From Streptomyces sp. CMB-StM0423 (GTDB lineage: Bacteria > Actinomycetota > Actinomycetes > Streptomycetales > Streptomycetaceae), in contig NZ_CP025407.1 of assembly GCF_002847285.1 (NCBI RefSeq), forward strand, positions 4,434,501 to 4,498,500: DNA of 64,000 nt, written 5' to 3'. Positions 24,922 to 32,627 of this stretch are shown piece after piece (the first letter of the stretch is position 1; each line of letters opens with the position of its first letter). The position numbers and the translations under genes were made by a program. The notes below the pieces were generated by a model that made no database searches, had not been told where the DNA came from, and saw nothing but the letters and a program-made list of their open reading frames with translations.

Positions 24922-27348
24922 CTATGCGGGCATGACTCCGTGAATCCGGGAGAGGGTGAACATGCGCTCATCGTCACGCAGTTGGCACCAGGCGTAGAGG
25001 TAGGGCGCGTCGACTTCGAGCTCGCTGACGGTGCGTACGGTGCGGTTGCCCGAGGCGGCGACGTATTCGATGGTGACCGCGCGGCCCTCATCGACAGCAT
25101 GGGCCAGTTGACGGATGTCGGTGAGGGATAGCTGACGCGCGTGCCCCCCGATGATCTCCTCGGTGTCGCTCTCGAAAGGGACGCCGTCGACCGGGTCGGG
25201 CTGCGGACCGGTGGGCGGGGCGGTCAGCAGCCGGGCGGCCAGGGCGCTCGGGTCGACCGGCGCCGGAGCCTGCGTCGTGCGGGAGGCCGCGCTCCGGCTG
25301 CGGGCGGCGCCCCGGGGCGGGCGCGGGCCGGGCACGGTGACGGCAGCGCGGTGGCGCCCGGATCGCTCGATACGGACCGTCCCGTCAGCGGCCTCGGCGA
25401 CCGGGGCGTATCCGGCGGCCCGGAGCGCCGCGAGGCTCTCGTCGAGCGGGGCGCGGCTCACGAGCACCGTCGGTGCCAGTTGCCGCAGACCGAGCCCCGC
25501 GAGCCCACGGCGGGCGACCAGTTCGGTGAGGAGGGCGGGCTCCTCGCCGTGGATCACGCAGGTCGCGGGGGCGACGCGTACCCGGCCGTGGCCGCGCGCG
25601 GCGTCCTGGATCAGGTACGACAGCGGCTGGGGCAGCGGCTCGACGGCGACGGCAGCCAGGTCGGACGTGAGGGCGCCGGGGGTACGGCCGGCATCGAGGG
25701 CACGGCGGATGGTGGCAGGACCGAATCGCCACACCGACGCCGTGCCGCCGGCTTCCCGGTCGGCGACGGAATCGAGGAGCGAGGCGAGGTGTGCGGTCGG
25801 CGTTCCGGTGACGACGGCCGTGAGGTCGGCACCGAAGCGGGCGACTCCCGTGGCAGCGGGCAGCAGCCGCCGGCACACGAAGGCCAGCCCCTCGGTGTCG
25901 TCGTCGAGAAGGGCGGCCCCGACCGGGGAGAGGGCACCGCGGGCGAGTACGCCGAGCAGTTCCGCTTCGCGGATCAAGGTGGCGAACGGCGTGGCGTCCT
26001 GGGGGAGCTGATCGGCGAGCGGGCGGTGCCAGGCGGTCAACGGTCCGAGTTCGGCGGTGTTCTCCGCTCCTTGCTCCGCCGGGAATCGCGCCATGGCGGT
26101 GAGAAGCCCTTCCCTGGCCCGGAGGCAGCCGCCGCAGGGCGGTGCTCCGGCGAGCGCGGGGAGCGCCTTGCCGTCCTCGTCGCGGGTCTGGGCGGGGGTG
26201 AGCCCGAGGGTCCGCCATACCTGGAGAAGCAGGGCGAGTTGCTCAGCCGGTTCCTGGGCCGCCCAGGCGTCGTAGGCTTTCGTGGCCGCGATCTCGGCGC
26301 CGTCGCGGGCCAGCAGACCGGCCTCGTACGCCGTCTCCAGGGCGATGCGTACGACGATGTCGTCGCACTGTGCGGACTTGCTGACCCGGGACAGCTCCCG
26401 TGCCCCGACGCCGCCGGCCTTCAGCCGCGTCAGCGGAGAGGTGGCACACACCGCCAGGACCGAGGCGGCGTGAGCGGTGAACGCCATGGCCGCGGCCGCG
26501 GCCTCCCGGTCCACCTCCGCCGTGGTGACGGGCACCGAACGCGGGACGGGCGGGGAGGGCTCGAACGGGGCGTGCCAGTCGGCCCCGCGCAGCGCGAGAG
26601 CCACCTCGGCCGGCATACAGGCGGTCCCGTATCGACGTCGGTCCTGGACGAGGAGTCCTCGCTCCAGCGCCCACCGCGCGCCCGGCTGTGAATCGTCCCG
26701 CGGAACTCCGAACACCACGAACTCGGGCTGCTCCGCAGCGGTGTTCGCCCGGCGCTCAAGCAGCTTCCGGGCCGCCGCGGGTGCCTGTGCCACCAGCGCG
26801 GTGATCCGCTCCGGATCGCGGTGGTGATCCAGCAGGGCCGCCACCCGCTGATGCTTCGTACCGCCGGGCTTGATCCCCAGCGCTGCCAGTATCCGGCGCA
26901 GTTCGTCGGAGGTCGTGCCCTCAAGCAGTGTGGCCAGCGGCGAGTCGAGACCCAGGGGCGAGTCCCACACCTGCCGCAACGGTGCCGCCATGCGTAGCAG
27001 CCCCTTGCCGTCCGGCCAGACCAGGGCGTGGTCGGCCAGCGCCTCCAGGGCCGCGTCAAGGCCGCGGGCGAGTTCCCCGTCCGTGGCGCCGAGCAATTCT
27101 GCCAGCGCATCGTGCTCCACGGCCCCCAGTGCCGCGAGCGCCTCGGCGACTTGCAGGTGTGGCAGGGCGAGTCGGGGCAGTACGTGTGCCACCGAGCCGG
27201 GGCGCTGGAGGCGGTCCGCGAGTTCGCCGACCGACCGAGGCTCCGGCGGTGCTGCGGCATCCGCCCGCAGGGTGAGGATCCGCCCAAGGCGGGCGGCGCC
27301 GGGGCCGCGCAGCCAGGCGGCCAGTGCTGATCCACCGGACTTGCTCAT
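24922..27348 (-). CDS. Helicase-associated/WYL-domain protein (XPB-partner-like)
   Basis: 808 residues from ATG 27348 (MSKSGGSALAAWLRG). The N-terminal 60-300 region is a series of winged-helix-like helices (SVGELADRL, LPHLQVAEALAALGAVEHDALAELLGA). The middle matches the helicase-associated domain of large actinobacterial proteins often annotated as helicase C-terminal (ATPFATLIREAELLGVLARGALSPVG; VWRFGPATIRRALDAG). The last 70 residues form a WYL-type ligand-binding domain (VTIEYVAASGNRTVRTV; VDAPYLYAWCQLRDDERMFTLSRI). No Walker motifs are seen, so it is not itself a helicase. It is the only substantial cargo of the tRNA-Ser element. WYL proteins often regulate defence genes; a role in phage or plasmid conflict is inference. 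Confidence 0.75.
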   Translation of the reverse strand: MSKSGGSALAAWLRGPGAARLGRILTLRADAAAPPEPRSVGELADRLQRPGSVAHVLPRLALPHLQVAEALAALGAVEHDALAELLGATDGELARGLDAALEALADHALVWPDGKGLLRMAAPLRQVWDSPLGLDSPLATLLEGTTSDELRRILAALGIKPGGTKHQRVAALLDHHRDPERITALVAQAPAAARKLLERRANTAAEQPEFVVFGVPRDDSQPGARWALERGLLVQDRRRYGTACMPAEVALALRGADWHAPFEPSPPVPRSVPVTTAEVDREAAAAAMAFTAHAASVLAVCATSPLTRLKAGGVGARELSRVSKSAQCDDIVVRIALETAYEAGLLARDGAEIAATKAYDAWAAQEPAEQLALLLQVWRTLGLTPAQTRDEDGKALPALAGAPPCGGCLRAREGLLTAMARFPAEQGAENTAELGPLTAWHRPLADQLPQDATPFATLIREAELLGVLARGALSPVGAALLDDDTEGLAFVCRRLLPAATGVARFGADLTAVVTGTPTAHLASLLDSVADREAGGTASVWRFGPATIRRALDAGRTPGALTSDLAAVAVEPLPQPLSYLIQDAARGHGRVRVAPATCVIHGEEPALLTELVARRGLAGLGLRQLAPTVLVSRAPLDESLAALRAAGYAPVAEAADGTVRIERSGRHRAAVTVPGPRPPRGAARSRSAASRTTQAPAPVDPSALAARLLTAPPTGPQPDPVDGVPFESDTEEIIGGHARQLSLTDIRQLAHAVDEGRAVTIEYVAASGNRTVRTVSELEVDAPYLYAWCQLRDDERMFTLSRIHGVMPA

Positions 27349-27516
27349 GCGGGACACCTCGCTCTGGACTCGTACCGCTGTGCTGGACCGGAGACCGGTC
27401 TCACACATGCTCGAAGCATGGTGCAATCGCCGGCACCTTGTGCGTCCCACCGAAGGATTCACTCGGCTCACGGCTGCGACGCCCGAGGTGAAATGCAAGA
27501 ATTGTCGGAAATAAAC

Positions 27517-27535
27517 GAGACCAAGAATGAGACCA
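27517..27535 (+). repeat. Right pair of GAGACCA repeats (candidate integrase arm sites)
   Basis: GAGACCA at 27517-27523 and 27529-27535, again 12 bp apart, 42 bp from the right att repeat. The mirror position of an identical pair at the left end argues for a function in recombination. Confidence 0.45.
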
Positions 27536-27543
27536 GCGCATGA

Positions 27544-27579
27544 CGAAGAGCCGAGCCGTAATCACGGCTCGGCTCTTCG
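27544..27579 (+). terminator. Hairpin at the right att site
   Basis: A perfect 16-bp stem (CGAAGAGCCGAGCCGT and complement, AATC loop) is followed by TTTT shared with the att repeat. Its stem sequence differs from that at 24321-24354, so the two hairpins lie outside the conserved att core. Confidence 0.8.
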
Positions 27580-27654
27580 TTTTGCCTGGTCAGGCGGGGT
27601 GCGGAGGATACGAGATTCGAACTCGTGAGGGTGTGAACCCAACACGCTTTCCAA
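27577..27654. repeat. Right att repeat (within tRNA-Ser)
   Basis: Partner of 24352-24429; overlaps the 3' half of the intact tRNA-Ser(GGA). Confidence 0.85.
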
Positions 27655-27686
27655 GCGTGCGCCCTAGGCCTCTAGGCGAATCCTCC
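27602..27686 (-). tRNA. tRNA-Ser(GGA)
   Basis: 85 nt on the minus strand. The acceptor stem is GGAGGAT/ATCCTCC and the anticodon stem CACGC/GCGTG holds loop TTGGAAA with anticodon GGA (27650-27652). A long class II variable arm follows (TTGGGTTCACACCCTC), then the T arm ACGAG-TTCGAAT-CTCGT and discriminator G. No CCA is encoded. It reads UCC/UCU Ser codons and is the integration target of the neighbouring element; the gene remains intact. Confidence 0.95.
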
Positions 27687-27761
27687 GCGGGCAACAGTAC
27701 AAGACGGGGTGGGGTGGTCGCGAACTCGTTCGTTGGGGGTGGGATCGGTTAAGGTGGAGTC

Positions 27762-27850
27762 GCCCCTCACGCGGCGCTATCTCGCTGAACTCCCCCAGGG
27801 CCGGAAGGCAGCAAGGGTAGGTGGGCTCTGGCGGGTGCGTGGGGGGCACC
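27762..27850 (+). ncRNA. ffs: Signal recognition particle RNA (small bacterial type)
   Basis: The conserved SRP domain IV tetraloop region is present (CAGGGCCGGAAGGCAGCAAG near 27797-27816, with GGAA tetraloop and the symmetric loop AGCA/GG side). The ends pair: GCCCCTCACGC (27762-27772) with GCGTGGGGGGC (27837-27847). The RNA binds Ffh and targets membrane proteins. Its position just upstream of dnaX is conserved in streptomycetes. Exact ends are approximate. Confidence 0.9.
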
Positions 27851-27932
27851 TTGCTGTCCGGGGTCGGGTGGCGGGCGCGGGGGTTTTCGTGGGTGGGCGC
27901 CGTTGTCGGCGGTCACCGATATCGTCGTAGTC

Positions 27933-30212
27933 GTGTCGCAGCTCGCTCTTTACCGCCGCTACCGACCCGAGACCTTCGGCGAGGTCATCGGGCAGGACCA
28001 TGTGACCGGCCCGCTGCAGCAGGCGCTGCGGAACGGGCGGGTCAATCACGCGTATCTGTTCAGCGGGCCGCGCGGCTGCGGGAAGACGACCAGCGCGCGC
28101 ATCCTCGCCCGGTGTCTCAACTGTGAGCGCGGGCCGACGCCGGAGCCGTGCGGGGAGTGCCGGTCGTGCCAGGACCTCGCGCGGAACGGGCCGGGGTCGA
28201 TCGACGTCATCGAGATCGACGCCGCGTCGCACGGCGGTGTGGACGATGCGCGTGAGCTGCGCGAGAAGGCGTTCTTCGGGCCCGCCGCCAGCCGGTACAA
28301 GATCTATATCGTCGACGAGGCGCACATGGTCACCCCCGCGGGGTTCAACGCCCTGCTGAAGGTGGTCGAGGAGCCGCCCGAGCATCTGAAGTTCATCTTC
28401 GCCACGACCGAGCCGGAGAAGGTCATCGGGACCATCCGGTCCCGGACCCACCACTACCCCTTCCGTCTCGTCCCGCCCGGCACCCTGCGCGACTATCTCG
28501 CCGACGTCTGCCGCGTCGAGGCCATCCCCGTCGAGGACGCGGTGCTGCCCCTGGTCGTACGGGCCGGGGCCGGCTCCGTGCGGGACTCGATGTCCGTCAT
28601 GGACCAACTGCTCGCCGGCGCCGGCGAGCAGGGTGTGACGTACGCCATGGCCACCGCCCTCCTCGGGTATACCGACGACGCCCTGCTCGACTCCGTCGTC
28701 GACGCCTTCGCGGCGGGTGACGGGGCGGGTGCGTTCTCCGTGGTGGAGCAGGTGATCGAGGGCGGGCACGACCCGCGGCGGTTCGTCACCGACCTGCTGG
28801 AGCGGCTGCGGGACCTCCTGATCCTCGCCGCCGTGCCGGACGCCGGCGACAAGGGGCTGATCGACGTTCCGGCGGACGTGCTGGAGCGGATGCGGCGCCA
28901 GGCCGACACCTTCGGTGCGGCCGAGTTGAGCCGCGCGGCCGACCTCGTGAACGAGGGGCTGACCGAGATGCGCGGCGCCACCGCGCCCCGGCTGCAGCTC
29001 GAGCTGATCTGCGCCCGCGTGCTGCTCCCCGGGGCGTACGGGGACGAGCGCTCGGTGATGGCCCGGCTGGACCGCCTGGAGCGCAACGCCCCGACCGGTC
29101 CGCCGACCATGGGCTACGTGCCCGGGCCGGATGCCCACCAGCCTCCTGGCGGGAGTGGGGGCGGGGATGCTCCCGGCGGTGGCGCCGGTAGCGGTGGTGC
29201 CGGTGCCCGTGCCGCTCTTGCCGAGCGGGCTGGTCCGGCTCCTGGTGCCGGTACTGGTGGTTCCCGGGCTTCGTCTGCGCCTGCGCCTGCTTCCGGTGCT
29301 CCTGTGGGCGATGCCGGCGGGGGTGTGCCCTCCGGGCCGCCCGCTTCCACCGGCGGTGACCCGCAGGCCCGGCGGCCCGGGGCCTGGCCCGGGAGCGGGG
29401 CCCCGGCCGCGTCCGGGGGCGCGGCATCCGCGCCGCCGCCTGCTCCGGCTCCGGCACCCGCGGCGGCACCCGTACCCGCGGCGGCACCCGCGCCCGCGCC
29501 CGTGGCGGCGCAGGCCCCCGCTGCTACGGCTCAGGGCGTGCCCGCGCAGCAAGGGGGCGGGGTCGCCGGCGCCGCTTCCGTGCGGCAGATGTGGCCCGAC
29601 ATCCTTGAGGCCGTCAAACACCGGCGGCGCTTCACCTGGATTCTGCTGAGCCAGAACGCCCAGGTCACGGGGTTCGACGGCGGGACCCTCCAGCTCGGCT
29701 TCGGTAATGCCGGCGCACGGGACAGCTTCGTCAACGGCGGCAGCGACGAGGTGCTGCGCGAGGTGCTGGCGGAGCGGTTCGACGTGCAGTGGAAGGTCGA
29801 GGCCATCGTGGACCCGACCGGCGGTGCCGGTGGCGGGCCCGCGGCGGGGCCCGGTGGCGGCGGGGGACCGGGACCGGGCGGCCCCGGTCCCGGTCCCGGA
29901 GGCGGCGGCGGGTTCGGCGGCGGTGGTGGGGGTGGCGGCGCCGGGTTGCGGCAGTCCGTACAGACGACCTCGCCCGCGCCCTCTGTACCGGCGCCCGCTC
30001 CTCCCCAGCGGCCCCGGCCCGCATCGGCCGGTGCCGGCGGCCAGCCCCCGCCCGACCCCGGGCCGCCTCCCGATCCAGGGCCCCCGCCGCCGCTGGAGGA
30101 CGACATCCCCGACGACGACGATCCCGACCTCGTCGACACCGCCCTGTCCGGCCACGACCTCATCGTCCGCGAGCTGGGCGCCACCGTCATAGAGGAGATC
30201 CGCCACGACTAG
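27933..30212 (+). CDS. dnaX: DNA polymerase III subunit tau/gamma
   Basis: 759 residues from GTG 27933 (VSQLALYRRYRPETF); a TTG ten codons earlier would extend it through the promoter. The clamp-loader ATPase has Walker A GPRGCGKTTS, the zinc-binding Cys cluster CLNCERGPTPEPCGECRSC, Walker B IYIVDEAH and the SRT-type Arg finger region TIRSRTHHYPFR. Domain III follows to about residue 380. Then comes a roughly 170-residue Gly/Pro/Ala linker, a tau-like domain (MWPDILEAVKHRRRFTWILLSQNAQV) and a second Gly/Pro-rich tail. No obvious slippery site is seen for making gamma. Part of the replicative clamp loader. Confidence 0.97.
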   Translation: MSQLALYRRYRPETFGEVIGQDHVTGPLQQALRNGRVNHAYLFSGPRGCGKTTSARILARCLNCERGPTPEPCGECRSCQDLARNGPGSIDVIEIDAASHGGVDDARELREKAFFGPAASRYKIYIVDEAHMVTPAGFNALLKVVEEPPEHLKFIFATTEPEKVIGTIRSRTHHYPFRLVPPGTLRDYLADVCRVEAIPVEDAVLPLVVRAGAGSVRDSMSVMDQLLAGAGEQGVTYAMATALLGYTDDALLDSVVDAFAAGDGAGAFSVVEQVIEGGHDPRRFVTDLLERLRDLLILAAVPDAGDKGLIDVPADVLERMRRQADTFGAAELSRAADLVNEGLTEMRGATAPRLQLELICARVLLPGAYGDERSVMARLDRLERNAPTGPPTMGYVPGPDAHQPPGGSGGGDAPGGGAGSGGAGARAALAERAGPAPGAGTGGSRASSAPAPASGAPVGDAGGGVPSGPPASTGGDPQARRPGAWPGSGAPAASGGAASAPPPAPAPAPAAAPVPAAAPAPAPVAAQAPAATAQGVPAQQGGGVAGAASVRQMWPDILEAVKHRRRFTWILLSQNAQVTGFDGGTLQLGFGNAGARDSFVNGGSDEVLREVLAERFDVQWKVEAIVDPTGGAGGGPAAGPGGGGGPGPGGPGPGPGGGGGFGGGGGGGGAGLRQSVQTTSPAPSVPAPAPPQRPRPASAGAGGQPPPDPGPPPDPGPPPPLEDDIPDDDDPDLVDTALSGHDLIVRELGATVIEEIRHD

Positions 30213-30469
30213 GCGGCCCGCCCGTCCGCGTACTCCTGGAGGATGACGACGGCGGAGGTACGGCGACTCCCCGCGGGGCAACCCAAGTGGCGCGCGTCCT
30301 CCCTGCGATGGACGGCAGCGCGGCGGCTGAGACCGTAGGCTCGCCTGGACGACCGGCCTGGCACCCGGCCGGCGATCTCGACCCAGAAGCAGACACACGC
30401 AGAAGCAGCAGACGTAGACGCAGACCCAGTCAGCAGAGAACTGCAGTAGCGCGACAAGGAGCGAGCGAC

Positions 30470-30805
30470 GTGATGCCTGGTGGTGGCCAGCCCGACATGC
30501 AGCAGTTGCTGCAGCAGGCCCAGAAGATGCAGCAGGAGCTCGCCTCCGTCCAGCAGGAGCTGGCCGAGACGCCGGTCGAGGGGACCGCGGGCGGCGGGCT
30601 GGTGAAGGCCACGGTGACCGGCTCCGGCGAGCTGACCGGGCTGGTGATCGACCCGCGCGCCGTCGACGCCGAGGACACCGAGACGCTGGCCGACCTCGTC
30701 GTGGCCGCCGTACGGGACGCGAACAGCGCCGCGCAGCAGCTTCAGCAGGAGCGGCTCGGCCCGCTCGCGCAAGGGCTCGGCGGGATGCCGGGGCTGCCCT
30801 TCTGA
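30470..30805 (+). CDS. YbaB/EbfC-family nucleoid-associated protein
   Basis: 111 residues. GTG 30470 is chosen over ATG 30473 because AAGGAG lies 8 bp upstream and the family begins with (M/V)(I/M)PGGGQP. A helical N-terminus (MQQLLQQAQKMQQELASVQQEL) precedes the YbaB core GGLVKATVTGSGELTGLVIDP. The dimer binds DNA and is encoded between dnaX and recR in most bacteria, as here. Confidence 0.95.
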   Translation: MMPGGGQPDMQQLLQQAQKMQQELASVQQELAETPVEGTAGGGLVKATVTGSGELTGLVIDPRAVDAEDTETLADLVVAAVRDANSAAQQLQQERLGPLAQGLGGMPGLPF

Positions 30806-30951
30806 CCCCTCCTTCCGCAGTCGTCCCGCGGGGCCGTTCGCTGCCGTCCGGATCTGCCGGGTTCCGGAACCGGAGGCCACCCCCGAAGCGGGTTGAACCC
30901 GGCGGTAGCGGCTAGCTTGGTGCAGGAGAGCGGACACGAGAGAGGCGTTGC

Positions 30952-31551
30952 GTGTACGAAGGCGTGGTCCAGGATCTGATCGACGAATTGGGCAGGCTGC
31001 CCGGCGTCGGTCCCAAGAGCGCGCAGCGCATCGCCTTCCACATCCTGCAGGCCGAGCCGGCCGACGTCCGCCGGCTGGCGCACGCGCTGAGCGAGGTGAA
31101 GGAGAAGGTCCGGTTCTGCGCGGTCTGCGGGAACGTCGCGCAGGAGGAGCACTGCCGGATCTGCGCCGACCCGCGGCGCGACCCCGCCGTGCTGTGCGTG
31201 GTCGAGGAGCCCAAGGACGTCGTGGCCATCGAGCGGACCCGTGAGTTCCGCGGGCGGTACCACGTGCTCGGCGGCGCGATCAGCCCCATCGAGGGCGTCG
31301 GCCCTGACGACCTGCGGATACGGGAGCTGCTCGCCCGGCTCGCGGACGGCGCCGTCACCGAACTGATCCTCGCCACCGACCCCAACCTCGAAGGCGAGGC
31401 CACGGCCACGTATCTGGCCCGCATGGTCAAGCCCATGGGTCTGAAGGTGACCCGGCTGGCCAGCGGTCTGCCCGTCGGCGGCGATCTGGAGTACGCGGAC
31501 GAGGTCACCCTCGGCCGCGCCTTCGAAGGCAGGCGGTTGCTCGATGTCTGA
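30952..31551 (+). CDS. recR: Recombination mediator protein RecR
   Basis: 199 residues from GTG 30952 (VYEGVVQDLIDELGRLPGVG). It contains the helix-hairpin-helix (LPGVGPKSAQRIAFHIL), the four-Cys zinc finger (CAVCGNVAQEEHCRIC), the Toprim domain (VLCVVEEPKDVVAIE; ILATDPNLEGEATA) and the C-terminal Walker B-like segment. It acts with RecF/RecO to load RecA on gapped DNA. A 12-bp hairpin at 31601-31629 separates it from the next gene. Confidence 0.97.
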   Translation: MYEGVVQDLIDELGRLPGVGPKSAQRIAFHILQAEPADVRRLAHALSEVKEKVRFCAVCGNVAQEEHCRICADPRRDPAVLCVVEEPKDVVAIERTREFRGRYHVLGGAISPIEGVGPDDLRIRELLARLADGAVTELILATDPNLEGEATATYLARMVKPMGLKVTRLASGLPVGGDLEYADEVTLGRAFEGRRLLDV

Positions 31552-31600
31552 AACGGAACCACGTGCCCGCCGGCTGGATCCCGGCGCAGCGCCCAGCAGC

Positions 31601-31629
31601 CCGGCAGGCCGCCGCACGCGGCCTGCCGG
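31601..31629 (+). terminator. Hairpin between recR and the DUF5063 gene
   Basis: CCGGCAGGCCGC and GCGGCCTGCCGG form a perfect 12-bp stem with a 5-base loop, ending 16 bp before the AGAGGAGG ribosome-binding site of the next gene. It may act as terminator or attenuator. Confidence 0.6.
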
Positions 31630-31661
31630 TGCGCGGGGCGCCGACAGAGGAGGTCTGCTCG

Positions 31662-32324
31662 ATGTCTGACGCCACCACGCACCAGGCGACGCAGGACCCG
31701 GACAGCTTCGCGGTCCAGATCGCCGACTCGATCGAGAGCTTCATCGTCGCCGTCACCGAGGTCGCCAAGGGCGACGAGCCGAACAGCGCCGTGCCCTTCC
31801 TGCTGCTGGAGGTCTCGCAGTTGCTGCTGGCCGGCGGCCGGCTGGGGGCGCACGAGGACTTCGTGCCGGACGAGCGGTACGAGCCGGACACCGGCCCCGA
31901 GCCGGACGTGGACGAGCTGCGCGAGCGGTTCGCCGAGCTGCTGGACCCGGTGGACGTCTACTCCGAGGTCTTCGACCCGTACGTGCCGCGCAGCACCCCC
32001 GTCGCCAGCCGGATCTCCGACGACCTGGCCGACGTGATCACCGACCTGCGGCACGGCCGCGCGCACTACGCGGCGGGACGGGTCAACGAGGCGCTGTGGT
32101 GGTGGCAGTTCTCGTACCTGTCCAACTGGGGGCCGACCGCGAGCGCCTGCCTGCGCGCGCTGCAGTCGCTGGTGGCCCATGTGCGGCTGGACACGCCCCT
32201 GGGGGAGCTGGACGGGCTCGACACCGACAGCGACGCCGCGGTGGACGACGGGCGGCTGGAGGAGGAGGCGGGCCGTGTGATGGTGGCGGAGATCGCGGAG
32301 CCGCTGGGTCTGCGGCGTACCTGA
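31662..32324 (+). CDS. DUF5063 domain protein
   Basis: 220 residues from ATG 31662, with AGAGGAGG 9 bp upstream. It is an acidic, all-helical protein: FAVQIADSIESFIVAVTEVAK, FLLLEVSQLLLAGGRLGAHEDFVPD, and the Trp-rich signature VNEALWWWQFSYLSNWGPTASACLRAL. DUF5063 proteins sit between recR and aspartokinase in streptomycetes; their function is not known. The stop codon lies in the first copy of a tandem repeat (32311-32402). Confidence 0.85.
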   Translation: MSDATTHQATQDPDSFAVQIADSIESFIVAVTEVAKGDEPNSAVPFLLLEVSQLLLAGGRLGAHEDFVPDERYEPDTGPEPDVDELRERFAELLDPVDVYSEVFDPYVPRSTPVASRISDDLADVITDLRHGRAHYAAGRVNEALWWWQFSYLSNWGPTASACLRALQSLVAHVRLDTPLGELDGLDTDSDAAVDDGRLEEEAGRVMVAEIAEPLGLRRT

Positions 32325-32402
32325 GCCGGGGCTGCGGCGTACCTGACGCCGGAGGGGGCGCGGCGCACCTGAGCCAGGGGCGCGGCGTACGGGCCGGGGC
32401 GC
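32311..32402 (+). repeat. Imperfect tandem repeat spanning the end of the DUF5063 gene
   Basis: About four copies of a 22-26-bp unit start at 32311, 32333, 32359 and 32381 (core TGCGGCGTACCTGAGCCGGG with changes). The first copy encodes the C-terminus LRRT and stop; the later copies are non-coding. Replication slippage is likely. The remaining intergenic sequence to the aspartokinase gene shows no gene. Confidence 0.65.
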
Positions 32403-32627
32403 GCGCAGCGGTGCGTACGCCGTGCGCACGTGCCGAGTGCCGATCCCCCGCCCCGAGTTCGCGCGCCGCCTTCGCGCCCGGATTTTCGGGCTCCGGATGT
32501 GAGCTGCCTTACGTTTCCGTGTGCCCGCGGTGCTCCCGGGCAGGTACGTCTCCGAGCCGGCCCGCCCTGTGCGTACCCGCCGGCTCGGTAGACTGAGCCG
32601 ACTGAAACACCATTGCGAGGAGCGCAC

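Larger units (their letters stand above)
24352..27654. mobile_element. Small integrated element at tRNA-Ser(GGA), integrase not seen
   Basis: Two 78-bp direct repeats (24352-24429 and 27577-27654), identical except for one base, bound this segment. The right copy is the 3' portion of the intact tRNA-Ser plus its downstream flank; the left copy is only that fragment. This is the classic footprint of tyrosine-recombinase integration into a tRNA 3' end. Inside are one large gene (24922-27348) and paired GAGACCA repeats at both ends. No integrase, excisionase or replication gene is visible in the roughly 3.2 kb, so the element is either a deletion remnant or moves with help in trans. Confidence 0.75.

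Noticed and set aside
24592..25131. Open frame in the left part of the tRNA-Ser element
   Set aside because: No start signal, no family and partly antisense to the WYL gene; not treated as an integrase remnant.
25141..26691. Long plus-strand open frame opposite the WYL gene
   Set aside because: Low-complexity Arg/Gly protein without family features and no ribosome-binding site; antisense to a real gene.
29101..29580. Low-complexity region of dnaX as a possible separate gene or frameshift site
   Set aside because: The frame continues unbroken into the tau-like domain and no slippery motif was seen.
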